Positions 40,149 to 48,891 of a stretch of 64,000 bases of DNA are shown here, in pieces. Within the stretch, counting starts at the first letter, position 1; each line of letters begins with the position of its first letter. The stretch comes from Streptomyces venezuelae (GTDB taxonomy: Bacteria > Actinomycetota > Actinomycetes > Streptomycetales > Streptomycetaceae): assembly GCF_008642335.1 (NCBI RefSeq), contig NZ_CP029191.1:7750001-7814000 (forward strand). The letters run 5' to 3'. Made by a program: the position numbers and the translations under genes. The notes beneath the pieces were generated by a model. It saw only the letters and a list, made by a program, of their open reading frames with translations. It was not told the origin of the DNA and ran no database searches.

Positions 40149-43100
40149 ATGAGCTGTCATGCTCGTGACACACAAGGTCTCAGGGGTCCACGAAGAGCGG
40201 TCGTCGCCCTGGCCGCCGCCCTGCTCCTCACCGTGGCCTTCCTGCCCGGCGCCGGAGCCACGGCCGCCGACAGGGCCCCCGCCTTCCGCGCCCTGCTCTT
40301 CACCAAGGCCGTCGGATACGTCCACGACTCCATCCCCGCCGGCGTCCAGATGGTGCAGGAGCAGGCGGCGACGGAGAACTTCGAGGTCGTCCGGACCGAC
40401 GACGCCACCGTCTTCGACGACGCCAAGCTCAAGGACTTCGACGTCATCATCATGCTGCAGAACTCCGGCATGGTCTGGGACACCGAGGCGCAGCGCGACG
40501 CCATGAAGAAGTACGTGAAGAGCGGCAAGGGCGTCGTCGCCCTGCACAACACGCTCGACATGGGCGTCGAGGACTCCTTCCCCTGGTGGGACGAGCTCAT
40601 CAACGCGGGCGCCCACATGCCCGCCCACTCCCCGGGCGTCCTCAAGGGCACCGCCAAGGTCGCCGACCGCGCCCACCCCTCCACCAAGGGCCTGCCGGAG
40701 CGCTGGGAGCGCCCGGAGGAGTGGTACAACTTCGACAAGAACCCCCGAGGCGACGTCCACGTCCTGGTGACCGCGGACGAGACGACGTACGACCCGGGCG
40801 GCTCCGCGATGGGCGCCGACCATCCCATCTCCTGGTGCCGCAACGCCGAGGGCGGCAAGGTGTGGGCCACCGCCATGGGCCACGACAAGGCCTCCTACAG
40901 CGAGCCCGCCTTCCGCGAACACGTGCTCGGCGGCATCAAGTGGGCCGCGGGCAACGCTCCCGGCGACTGCGGCGGCACCGTCTGGTCCGGCTACGAGAAG
41001 ACCGCCCTGGACGACAACACCGCCGACCCCATGGAGCTCGACGTCGCCAAGGACGGCAAGGTCTTCTACGTCCAGCGCAGCGGCGAGGTGAAGATCTTCG
41101 ACCCGAAGACCCACGCCACCACCACCGCGGGCAAGCTCGACGTGTACACGGGCGGCGAGGACGGCCTGGTCGGCATGGAGCTCGACCCCAAGTTCGCCAC
41201 CAACCGCTGGATCTACCTCTACTACGCGCCCGCCAAGGCCACCGACGACGTCAACCGACTCTCCCGCTTCACGGTCAGGAAGAACAACACCCTCGACCTC
41301 ACCAGCGAGAAGAAACTCCTCGACGTCCCCGCCTACCGCGACCGCACCTTCCCCGAGCCGGGACACACCGGCGGCGCCGTCGAGTTCGGCCCCGACCGCA
41401 CCCTCTACCTCGGCGTCGGCGACGACACCCCGCCCAACCTCGACCCCGCCTGGCAGGGCTACGCCCCCCTCGACTGGCGCCCCGGCAAACAGATGCTGGA
41501 CGCCGCCCGCACCGCGGGCAACACCAACGACCTGCGCGGCAAGATCCTGCGCATCAAACCCAAGGACAAGGGCGGCTACACCATCCCCAAGGGCAACCTC
41601 TTCCAGCAGGGCACGCCCAAGACCCGCCCCGAGATCTACGCCATGGGCTTCCGCAACCCGTTCCGCTTCACCGTCGACCCCCGGACGGGGTACGTGCACG
41701 CCTCCGACTACGGCCCCGACCGCGGCGGCCCCACCACGGAACGCGGCCCCGAGGGCCTGGTCGAGTACAACGTCATCAAGAAGGCCGGCAACTTCGGCTG
41801 GCCCTTCTGCCACGGCAACAACCAGGCCTACGCGCCCTACGACCCCGACACCCAGAAGGCGGGCCCCAAGTTCGACTGCGCCAAGCCCGTCAACCCGTCA
41901 CCCAACAACACGGGCCTGAAGGACCTGCCGCCCCTGGAGCAGCCCGAGATCTGGTACGGCTACGGCACCTCCCAAGAGTTCCCCGAAATGGGCTCCGGCG
42001 GCTCCGCACCCATGAGCGGACCCGTCTACCACTACGACGCGAAGAACCCCTCCACGACGAAGTTCCCCGCCTACTTCGACGGCGCGAACTTCTTCTACGA
42101 GTGGGCACGCGACTCCGTGAAGGAGATCCGCTTCGACCAGGACGGCAAGCTGCTCAAGATCAACGACTTCCTCAAATCGGCGAAGTTCGCCAAGCCCATG
42201 GACATGACCTTCGGCCCCGACGGATCGCTGTACGTCCTGGAGTGGGGCAGCGAGTTCGGCGGCGGCAACAACGACTCCGGGCTCTACCGCGTCGACTACG
42301 CACAAGGCCAGCGCATCCCGCTCGCCAAGGCCAAGGCGTCCGCCACCGACGGACCCATCCCGCTGAAGGTCGACTTCTCCAGCACGGGCAGCACCGACCC
42401 CGACGGCGACGCCCTCGGCTACGCCTGGGACTTCGACGGCGACGGCACCTACGACTCGACGGAACCCAACCCCTCCCACATCTACACGACCAAGGGCGAC
42501 TACAACGCCCAGCTCAAGGTCACCGACTCCACGGGCAAGTCCGGCTACGCCAACGTCCCCGTCACCGCAGGCAACACCGCGCCCAAGGTGACGATCGAGA
42601 CGCCCGTCCACGGCAAGCTCATCGACTTCGGCGACAAGATCCCGTACAAGGTCACCGTGACCGACCCGGAGGACGGCACCGTCGACTGCTCGAAGGTGAC
42701 GGTCAACCCGGCACTCGGCCACGACGACCACGAGCACCCCACCACCGACCTCCCCGGCTGCGAGGGGACCGTCGACACCGGTGACCTCGGCGGACACCCC
42801 GAGGGCGCCGACCTCACGTACGTCCTCAACGCCAAGTACACCGACAAGGGCGGCGACGGAGTCAGCGCCCTGACCGGGTACGGCCGATCCGTGCTGCAGC
42901 CCAAGCACAAGCAGGCCGAGTACCGCGACGACCAGTCGGGGACGCGCGTCGTCCCGCAGGAAGGGGCCGAGAACGGCAAGCGCGTCGGCGACATCAGCAA
43001 CGGCGACTGGATCGCCTTCGACCCGATGAGCGTGGAGGGCATCGGCAAGGTCGCGTACCAGCTGTCCTCGCCGTACGGCGTCGGCTCCATCGAGCTGCGC

Positions 43101-43289
43101 GCCGACGCACCCGACGGCAAGCTGCTCGCCACGACCCCCGTCCCCGACACCGGGGGCTGGGACACCTACCGGTCGACACCCGCCGTCCCGGTCGAGGCCC
43201 TGACCGGAACCCACAAGCTGTACCTGGTGTTCACGTCGCCCCAGGACAACTCGTTCGACGTCGACGCGGTGCGGTTCTCGGCGCCCTAG
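40149..43289 (+). CDS. Large secreted protein: ThuA-like domain, glucose/sorbosone dehydrogenase, PKD and CBM6-like modules
   Basis: 1046 residues. Signal peptide (about 18-41). ThuA-like domain (about 45-285): ALLFTKAVGYVHDSIPAGV, VVALHNTLDM, ADHPISWCRNAEGGKVWATA. Soluble PQQ/sorbosone dehydrogenase beta-propeller (about 300-725): GLVGMELDPKFATNRWIYLY, GGAVEFGPDRTLYLGVGDD, EIYAMGFRNPFRFTVDP. PKD domain (about 740-815): GSTDPDGDALGYAWDFDGDG. A C-terminal CBM6-like module (about 925-1045) has SNGDWIAFDPMSVEGIGKV. It probably binds and oxidises extracellular sugars for the co-encoded transporter. It is 59 bp after the isomerase and ends at a strong terminator. Confidence 0.9.
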   Translation: MSCHARDTQGLRGPRRAVVALAAALLLTVAFLPGAGATAADRAPAFRALLFTKAVGYVHDSIPAGVQMVQEQAATENFEVVRTDDATVFDDAKLKDFDVIIMLQNSGMVWDTEAQRDAMKKYVKSGKGVVALHNTLDMGVEDSFPWWDELINAGAHMPAHSPGVLKGTAKVADRAHPSTKGLPERWERPEEWYNFDKNPRGDVHVLVTADETTYDPGGSAMGADHPISWCRNAEGGKVWATAMGHDKASYSEPAFREHVLGGIKWAAGNAPGDCGGTVWSGYEKTALDDNTADPMELDVAKDGKVFYVQRSGEVKIFDPKTHATTTAGKLDVYTGGEDGLVGMELDPKFATNRWIYLYYAPAKATDDVNRLSRFTVRKNNTLDLTSEKKLLDVPAYRDRTFPEPGHTGGAVEFGPDRTLYLGVGDDTPPNLDPAWQGYAPLDWRPGKQMLDAARTAGNTNDLRGKILRIKPKDKGGYTIPKGNLFQQGTPKTRPEIYAMGFRNPFRFTVDPRTGYVHASDYGPDRGGPTTERGPEGLVEYNVIKKAGNFGWPFCHGNNQAYAPYDPDTQKAGPKFDCAKPVNPSPNNTGLKDLPPLEQPEIWYGYGTSQEFPEMGSGGSAPMSGPVYHYDAKNPSTTKFPAYFDGANFFYEWARDSVKEIRFDQDGKLLKINDFLKSAKFAKPMDMTFGPDGSLYVLEWGSEFGGGNNDSGLYRVDYAQGQRIPLAKAKASATDGPIPLKVDFSSTGSTDPDGDALGYAWDFDGDGTYDSTEPNPSHIYTTKGDYNAQLKVTDSTGKSGYANVPVTAGNTAPKVTIETPVHGKLIDFGDKIPYKVTVTDPEDGTVDCSKVTVNPALGHDDHEHPTTDLPGCEGTVDTGDLGGHPEGADLTYVLNAKYTDKGGDGVSALTGYGRSVLQPKHKQAEYRDDQSGTRVVPQEGAENGKRVGDISNGDWIAFDPMSVEGIGKVAYQLSSPYGVGSIELRADAPDGKLLATTPVPDTGGWDTYRSTPAVPVEALTGTHKLYLVFTSPQDNSFDVDAVRFSAP

Positions 43290-43310
43290 TCGTCCCGGCC
43301 ACAAACGAAG

Positions 43311-43349
43311 GGTCCGCGGTGCGCCCCTGTCCAAAGCGCACCGCGGACC
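43311..43349. terminator. Bidirectional terminator between the sugar operon and the APH gene
   Basis: A perfect 14-bp stem (43311-43324 with 43336-43349) and 11-nt loop, followed by TGTTTCC. It lies between two convergent genes, 21 bp after one stop and 10 bp before the other. Confidence 0.8.
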
Positions 43350-43359
43350 TGTTTCCCCG

Positions 43360-44547
43360 TCAGCGAGTGCCGACCGCCGCACGCACGGCCCGGCGGGCCA
43401 GCTGGCAGTCGTCGTGCAGCCGCCTCAGCAGCAGCCGCTGTTCCTCGCCGGACGGCGCAGCACCGGGATGGGCCGGGCCCGGTGCCGCCGGGGCCGCGTC
43501 GTGCATCGAACGCTGCACGGCCGTTTCGTACGTACGGATCTCCCTGGTCAGGACCAGCATCAGGTTGACCAGGAACGCGTCACGCGCCGCCGGGCCCGCC
43601 GCCTGCGCCAGCTGACTGATCTCGCGCCGCGCCACCGGGGCGTCCCCGAGCACCGACCACAGGGTCGCCAGGTCGTACCCCGGCAGGTACCAGCCGGCGT
43701 GCTCCCAGTCGACGAGGACGGGCCCCGGAGGCGAGAGCAGGATGTTCGACAGCAGGGCGTCGCCGTGGCAGAACTGCCACATCGCCTGGTGACCCTGGCC
43801 CTGATGCGCGACGGAGTGCGCGATGCCGTGCAGCAGCTTCTGCAGGTCGCCCATGTCGCGGTCCGTCAGCAGGCCCAGCTCGTGGAAGCGGGTGATGCGC
43901 TTGCCGTAGTCCATCGGCTTGCCGAACATCTCGGCCGGCGGCCGCCACTGGTTGAGGCGGCAGATGGAGCTCAGCGCCGCCCGGATGTCCGGACGCGGCG
44001 GGGACTCGATGGGATGCCGGTGCAGCGCCGCCACCCGTCCGGGCATTCGCTCGATCACCAGTGTGCAGTCGTCCGGATCGGCCGCGATGAGCCGCGGCGC
44101 ACGGACCGGCGGGCGGTGCCGGACGAATGAACGGTATACCGCTATTTCGTGCCTGATCCGCTCCGCCCAGCCGGGCGAGTGGTCCAGCAGACACTTGGCG
44201 ACGGCGGTGCTGCGCCCGGTCGTGCCGACGAGCAGCACGGTGCGACCACTTCTGCGGAGCACCTGCACCGGATTGAACTCGGGGCAGATGCGGTGCACCG
44301 AGGCGATCGCGGTGCGCAGTTGCGCCCCCTGGGGGCCGGACAAGTCGAGTCTCCCGCTGAGCGTTTGCGTGCCGGCGCCCGGCATGCGGGGCGTGCGGCC
44401 GACGCCCAGCGGCGCGCCCGCGGGGCGCACCGGCTCCAGATAGGGACCGTTCCCCGACGACGGGGTCACCTCGCGGCTCCGGTGGACCGGGGGACGCGGG
44501 TGCAGCGGCCGGGGCGGGGCGGACACGGAGGACGATGCTGCGTACAT
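43360..44547 (-). CDS. APH/choline-kinase-family phosphotransferase
   Basis: 395 residues from ATG 44547 (AAGGGA upstream). After about 70 Pro/Ser-rich residues comes the kinase-like fold: [20 protein letters not shown] (Lys), catalytic loop [15 protein letters not shown] and metal-binding [20 protein letters not shown]. Resembles aminoglycoside phosphotransferases, but the N-terminal extension and genomic setting next to a developmental regulator argue for a regulatory or metabolic role rather than resistance. Divergent from the NsdA-like gene. Confidence 0.85.
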   Translation of the reverse strand: MYAASSSVSAPPRPLHPRPPVHRSREVTPSSGNGPYLEPVRPAGAPLGVGRTPRMPGAGTQTLSGRLDLSGPQGAQLRTAIASVHRICPEFNPVQVLRRSGRTVLLVGTTGRSTAVAKCLLDHSPGWAERIRHEIAVYRSFVRHRPPVRAPRLIAADPDDCTLVIERMPGRVAALHRHPIESPPRPDIRAALSSICRLNQWRPPAEMFGKPMDYGKRITRFHELGLLTDRDMGDLQKLLHGIAHSVAHQGQGHQAMWQFCHGDALLSNILLSPPGPVLVDWEHAGWYLPGYDLATLWSVLGDAPVARREISQLAQAAGPAARDAFLVNLMLVLTREIRTYETAVQRSMHDAAPAAPGPAHPGAAPSGEEQRLLLRRLHDDCQLARRAVRAAVGTR

Positions 44548-44700
44548 GGGCGATACAGATCCCTTCGTGTGCCTGTGAATTGCGTGCGCCTCCCGGCCCG
44601 ATCGCTTCGGGTGCACCCTGGGGAGTGCCTTGCGGCGACCGGGTCGGGGTGGCGCACTCCTACCTGACACCCGCCGTCCCCTGGCACACCATGTGGCGCA

Positions 44701-44720
44701 CCCTGGCGAACCCTGGCGAA
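44701..44720. repeat. Tandem duplication of CCCTGGCGAA
   Basis: Two perfect adjacent copies of the 10-mer at 44701-44710 and 44711-44720, in the divergent promoter region between the APH-family and NsdA-like genes, 16 bp before the palindrome at 44736. Confidence 0.85.
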
Positions 44721-44735
44721 TAGTCGCTCAGCAAC

Positions 44736-44754
44736 TGACAGAGGGTTACTGTCA
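44736..44754. promoter_or_regulatory. Inverted repeat TGACAG-N7-CTGTCA upstream of the NsdA-like gene
   Basis: A perfect 6-bp inverted repeat spanning 19 bp, ending 27 bp before GTG 44782. On the minus strand the right arm extends to TTGACAG, which could be a -35 for the APH-family gene. A shared operator for both genes is plausible. Confidence 0.45.
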
Positions 44755-44781
44755 ACTCAGCCGAGAACCTGGGGGCTTGAC

Positions 44782-46275
44782 GTGAACGGACAACCCAACA
44801 CCCGCCTTTGCGACCTGTTCGGCCTGGCCGGCTGGTCGAAGGGGGAGCTCGCGAGACTGGTGAACCGGCAGGCGGCGGCCATGGGCCACCCCCAGCTGGC
44901 CACCGACACCTCGCGGGTGCGGCGGTGGATCGACATGGGAGAGATCCCGCGCGATCCGGTGCCGCGGGTGCTGGCTGTTCTGTTCACCGAGCGTCTCGGC
45001 CGTGTCGTGACCACTGAGGATCTGGGTCTGGTCCGGCACGGGCGCGCAGGGAAGCGGCGTGGCGACGGGAGTGTGGAGCACCCCGACGGCGTGCCGTGGG
45101 CGCCCGAGCGGACGGCCGCGGTCCTCACCGAATTCACGGGAATGGACCTCATGCTCAACCGACGCGGCTTGGTGGGCGCGGGCGCTGCGCTTGCCGCAGG
45201 CTCCGCACTCAGCAGCGCCATGCACGACTGGCTGCACACCGATCCGGCCCTCAAGGCCGACGCCCCCCGTATCGAAGACCCCTTGCACGTCGACCCCGCG
45301 GGGCTCGACCGCTACGAGGCCGCTCCCATCGGGTCCCAGGAGATCGAGGAACTGGAGCGCTCCGTCGAAGTGTTCCGCGCCTGGGACGCGGCCCGCGGCG
45401 GCGGGCTGCAGCGCAAGGCCGTGGTGGGCCAGCTCAACGAAGTGGGCGGCATGCTCGCCTACCGGCACCCCGACCACCTCCAGCGGCGCCTGTGGGGCGT
45501 CGCCGCCAACCTCGCCGTGCTCGCCGGATGGATGTCGCACGACGTCGGCCTGGAGCCCACGGCGCAGAAGTACTTCGTCATCGCCGCGCACGCCGCCCGC
45601 GAGGGCGGCGACCGCCCGCGCGCCGGCGAGGCACTGTCGCGTGCCGCGCGCCAGATGGTGCACCTCGGCAAACCGGACGACGCCCTGGACCTGATGAAGC
45701 TCGCCAAGTCGGGCGCGGGCGAGGAGGCCCTGCCCCGCACCCGGGCGATGCTCTACACCATCGACGCCTGGGCCCACGCGTCGATGGGGCGCGGTCAGGC
45801 GATGCGACGCGCCCTCGGTCTCGCCGAGGACCTCTTCGTGTCCGACAAGGGGGACGTACCGCCGCCGAGCTGGATGCAGATGTTCGACGAGGCGGATCTG
45901 CACGGCATGCAGGCCCTGGCCTACCGCACCCTCGCCGACCATGAGGCGTCCGCGGCGAGCGCGGCGCAGCGGCACGCGAAGGAGGCGATCGAGCTGCGGG
46001 CCGCGAACCGCGACCGGTCGCAGATCTTCGACTACATCTCGCTCGCGTCGGCCTGCTTCATCGCCGACGACCCCGAACAGGCCGACCGGTACGCACGCTT
46101 GGCGCTGGTGTCGATGCGGGCGAACTCCTCGCACCGCACCTGGGACCGGCTGCGCGAGATGTACCGGCTGACCGCGCAATACGCGGGCTACCCGAAGATC
46201 CAGGACCTGCGCGAGGAGATCAAGTTCGCCCTGCCGAAGGCGAAGGGCACCAGGGGGAGGACGGCGAGGGCGTAA
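44782..46275 (+). CDS. nsdA: NsdA-like negative regulator of differentiation and antibiotic production
   Basis: 497 residues from GTG 44782; the family is about 500. N-terminal: NTRLCDLFGLAGWSKGELAR, ATDTSRVRRWIDMGEIPRDP, TERLGRVVTTEDLGLVR, as in Streptomyces coelicolor NsdA. The rest is helical TPR-like repeats (VVGQLNEVGGMLAYRHPDHL, RRLWGVAANLAVLAGWMSHD, FDYISLASACFIADDPEQAD). NsdA represses sporulation and actinorhodin-type antibiotic synthesis by an unknown mechanism. The paralogue NsdB is similar, so the exact symbol is likely but not certain. Confidence 0.8.
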   Translation: MNGQPNTRLCDLFGLAGWSKGELARLVNRQAAAMGHPQLATDTSRVRRWIDMGEIPRDPVPRVLAVLFTERLGRVVTTEDLGLVRHGRAGKRRGDGSVEHPDGVPWAPERTAAVLTEFTGMDLMLNRRGLVGAGAALAAGSALSSAMHDWLHTDPALKADAPRIEDPLHVDPAGLDRYEAAPIGSQEIEELERSVEVFRAWDAARGGGLQRKAVVGQLNEVGGMLAYRHPDHLQRRLWGVAANLAVLAGWMSHDVGLEPTAQKYFVIAAHAAREGGDRPRAGEALSRAARQMVHLGKPDDALDLMKLAKSGAGEEALPRTRAMLYTIDAWAHASMGRGQAMRRALGLAEDLFVSDKGDVPPPSWMQMFDEADLHGMQALAYRTLADHEASAASAAQRHAKEAIELRAANRDRSQIFDYISLASACFIADDPEQADRYARLALVSMRANSSHRTWDRLREMYRLTAQYAGYPKIQDLREEIKFALPKAKGTRGRTARA

Positions 46276-46317
46276 CGCACCGGAGCACGCACATGTGACA
46301 TCGCGCGGTCGGACGCT

Positions 46318-47754
46318 TCAGACCCGCGCGACCAACAGGCAGGCGTCGTCCTCACGAGGTGCCTCGCCGAATTCCTCGACGACGGTCCGCACGCAGTCCT
46401 GTGTCGTACGCGCCTCGGCGAAACGGGACGCGAGGGAGAGCAGCAGACCCGTCGCCGTGTCCCTGTCGCGCCGCGGCACCAGGCCGTCGGTGTGCAGCAG
46501 CAACAGGTCTCCGGGCCGCAGTTGCTCATCGGCCTGCTCGTACGCCGCGCCGGAGGTCGCGCCCAGGAGCACGCCGTGCGGTGGCGTGAGCGCGCGCCCC
46601 GTCCCGTCGCGGAACAGCAACGGGGCGGGGTGTCCTGCCTGCGCCCAGGTGAGTAAGTGCGTGGCGGGGTCGAAGCGGCAGCAGACGGCGCTGCCGAGGG
46701 CGGGCTGGGCCGTGGCATCCAGCAACTGGTTCAGCCAGCCCATGATCCGGCCGGGTTCCGCGAGGTGACCGGGTCGCGCTCCGGCGACCGCCATGCCGCG
46801 CAGCGCGCCGAGCAGCATCGCCATGCCGGAGGTGACGGCGACGCCGTGCCCGGTGAGGTCGCCGACGCTCAACAGGGCGTCGCCGCCGGGCAGTTCCATC
46901 GCGTCGTACCAGTCGCCGCCGATGAGTGCGCTGGTCGCGGAAGGGAGGTAGTGCGCGGCGAGGTCGAGCCGTCCGGGGCCGCCGTGCGGCAGTCGCAGGG
47001 AGCCGCGCCACGGCGGCAGGACCGCCTCCTGCAGGGCGACGGCGAGACGGTGCTCGGTCTGTGCGATGTCGTGGTGGCGCTGGAGCGAGTCGCGGCTCTC
47101 GCGCACGGCGCGCTGGCTGCGGCGCAGTTCGCTGACGTCCCGCAGGACCGCCCACATGGAGGCGGTGGAGCCGTCGCCGGCGAGCACGGGTTCGCCCATC
47201 ATGTGCACCTGGCGTTCGCGGCCGTCCGTGCGCAGGATGCGGAACTCGCCGTCGATGGGTTTTCCGTCGATGAGGCAGTCCGTGACCATCGCCGTCAGCT
47301 GAGGCTGGTCGTCGGGGTGCACCAGGGACGGGAACTCGTCGAGGGAGAGCGGGGGTGCGGCGGGGTCGCGGCCGAGGATGTCGTAGAGCTCGCCGGACCA
47401 GGTCGCCTCGTCGGTGAGGAGGTTCCACTCGGCGCTGCCCACGCGGCTCAGGAGGGAGCCCCGGCCCGGCTCGGCGGACTCCGGGGCGGCGGGTGGGGCG
47501 GGCTCGCCGCCCGTCCGCGGCGGGCCGTCCCGCAGCTGCGCCAGATGGTCGTCGAGGTCGTTGAGCTGGTGGACCGCCAGGTCGCACAGGGCCCGCTGCC
47601 AGCGTCCCTCGGCGTCCCCGCGGTCCGCCGCGGCGTCGCGCCGCACGGCGTCGACGTCGACGCGGAGCCGGCGCGTCTGCGAGATCAGCGCATCGACCGT
47701 GCCGCGCTCGGGCGGCTGGGCGGCTGCGTGGTCCGCAAAGACATGGGACGGCAT
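46318..47754 (-). CDS. PAS-PP2C (SpoIIE-type) serine phosphatase
   Basis: 478 residues. N-terminal coiled-coil region (about 15-80), PAS domain (about 105-215, DEATWSGELYDILGRDPAAP, GEFRILRTDGRERQVHMMGE), then SpoIIE phosphatase (about 240-478): IGGDWYDAMELPGGD, LSVGDLTGHGVAVTSGMAML, LLLHTDGLVPRRDRD and the terminal DDACLLVARV. It should dephosphorylate a STAS antagonist; no STAS gene is adjacent, so its target lies elsewhere. Ribosome site ACGGAG, duplicated upstream within a tandem repeat. Confidence 0.9.
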   Translation of the reverse strand: MPSHVFADHAAAQPPERGTVDALISQTRRLRVDVDAVRRDAAADRGDAEGRWQRALCDLAVHQLNDLDDHLAQLRDGPPRTGGEPAPPAAPESAEPGRGSLLSRVGSAEWNLLTDEATWSGELYDILGRDPAAPPLSLDEFPSLVHPDDQPQLTAMVTDCLIDGKPIDGEFRILRTDGRERQVHMMGEPVLAGDGSTASMWAVLRDVSELRRSQRAVRESRDSLQRHHDIAQTEHRLAVALQEAVLPPWRGSLRLPHGGPGRLDLAAHYLPSATSALIGGDWYDAMELPGGDALLSVGDLTGHGVAVTSGMAMLLGALRGMAVAGARPGHLAEPGRIMGWLNQLLDATAQPALGSAVCCRFDPATHLLTWAQAGHPAPLLFRDGTGRALTPPHGVLLGATSGAAYEQADEQLRPGDLLLLHTDGLVPRRDRDTATGLLLSLASRFAEARTTQDCVRTVVEEFGEAPREDDACLLVARV

Positions 47755-48168
47755 GAGGTGCTCCGTTGAGGTGCGGTGCGACTCCGTTGAAGGTGGTGCG
47801 ATGCGACCAGCTTGACGGGTGGTGGACCGCTAATGACTTTCGCACAGCAGGGGGTGGGCCGTAAGGGATTTGGCAACACACGATGCGGTGGTGCTTCTGG
47901 CATATGCCTATGTCCTGCGGATACGCGTACCAGGGTGCGGAAGTCCAGAGGGAGTACGTGAAGACGGTGTAGAGGTACGACGTGGAATGTGGGACTCCGG
48001 TGGGGGAGGTGGGGGTGAGCCTGGGCGAGGGGTGCGTGCACGGGCCGTCGCGGCTCCGGGGCACCGACCGGACGTCGTTCCTGGGTCCCTCGCGAGGCGA
48101 ACTCCCGTACGAGAGGGGTGTGTTGAACGTACAAGAACGGCGAGAATTGACCCCTCTCGCCGAGGCGG
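47755..48168. other. 414-bp intergenic region with an imperfect tandem repeat; no gene seen
   Basis: Two imperfect copies of a 21-24 bp unit beginning CTCCGTTGA (47761-47781 and 47782-47808) lie immediately upstream of the minus-strand phosphatase start, and each contains the complement of its ACGGAG ribosome site. The remaining 360 bp hold only a 22-codon frame near 47900 without a good ribosome site. I see no RNA structure I can name. Confidence 0.5.
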
Positions 48169-48813
48169 TCAGGACCGCAGATGGCGGATGACCGCGAGCA
48201 CCCGGCGGTTGTGGTCGTGCGAGGCGGGCAGCCCGAGCTTGTCGAAGACGGCGGCCACGTGCTTCTCCACCGTGCCCGCGGAGACGTAGAGGGCCTGGGC
48301 GATGGCGGCGTTGGAACGCCCCTCCGCCATCAACGAAAGCACCTCGCGTTCGCGCGGCGTGAGCGGGGCCAGTTCCGCCCTGCGGCTGCCCGCGCCGGCG
48401 AGCTGCGTGACGACCTCCGGGTCGAGCGCGGTGCCGCCCGCCGCCACCCGCTCCAGCGCGTCCGTGAACTCCGCGACGTTCGCCACCCGGTCCTTGAGCA
48501 GATAGCCGACGCCTGCGGAACCGGCTGCGAGGAGCCGTGTGGCGTACTTCGTCTCCACGTACTGGGAGAAGAGCAGCACACCCGTGCCGGGGTGTTCCGC
48601 GCGGATGTCGATGGCGGCACGCAGGCCCTCGTCGGTGTGGGTCGGCGGCATCCGGATGTCGACCACGGTGACGTCGGGTCGGTGTGCGGCGACCGCCTCG
48701 CGCAGGGCGTCCGCGTCGCCCACGGCGGCACAGATCTCGTGGCCACGCTCGGTGAGCATCTGGGCCAGCAACTCACGCAGTACGGCGGCGTCCTCGGCGA
48801 TCACGACACGCAT
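48169..48813 (-). CDS. NarL/LuxR-family response regulator
   Basis: About 214 residues from ATG 48813 (MRVVIAEDAAVLRELLAQML); in-frame starts at 48822 and 48870 are also possible. Receiver with phospho-Asp in VTVVDIRMPPTHTDEGL and the KDR switch lysine in VGYLLKDRVANVAEF. LuxR HTH at the C-terminus: LTPREREVLSLMAEGRSNAA, IAQALYVSAGTVEKHVAAVF. The partner kinase is directly upstream on the same strand, 78 bp away. Confidence 0.92.
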   Translation of the reverse strand: MRVVIAEDAAVLRELLAQMLTERGHEICAAVGDADALREAVAAHRPDVTVVDIRMPPTHTDEGLRAAIDIRAEHPGTGVLLFSQYVETKYATRLLAAGSAGVGYLLKDRVANVAEFTDALERVAAGGTALDPEVVTQLAGAGSRRAELAPLTPREREVLSLMAEGRSNAAIAQALYVSAGTVEKHVAAVFDKLGLPASHDHNRRVLAVIRHLRS

Positions 48814-48891
48814 GACGGGCATGCTCTCACGCACGCGGACCTCGCACGTTCCCGTACCGCACGCCGTCACGCCCTCAAGCCCGTAACGCCG

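Noticed and set aside
40029..41813. Long minus-strand Gly/Val-rich frame opposite the secreted dehydrogenase
   Set aside because: Antisense shadow; composition is that of reverse-read GC-rich codons and no domain is visible.
43360..44547. Aminoglycoside-resistance gene
   Set aside because: The kinase fold is clear, but the long N-terminal extension and neighbour do not support a resistance call.
47890..47970. Small peptide gene of about 22 codons in the 47755-48168 gap
   Set aside because: No ribosome site upstream and no family resemblance.
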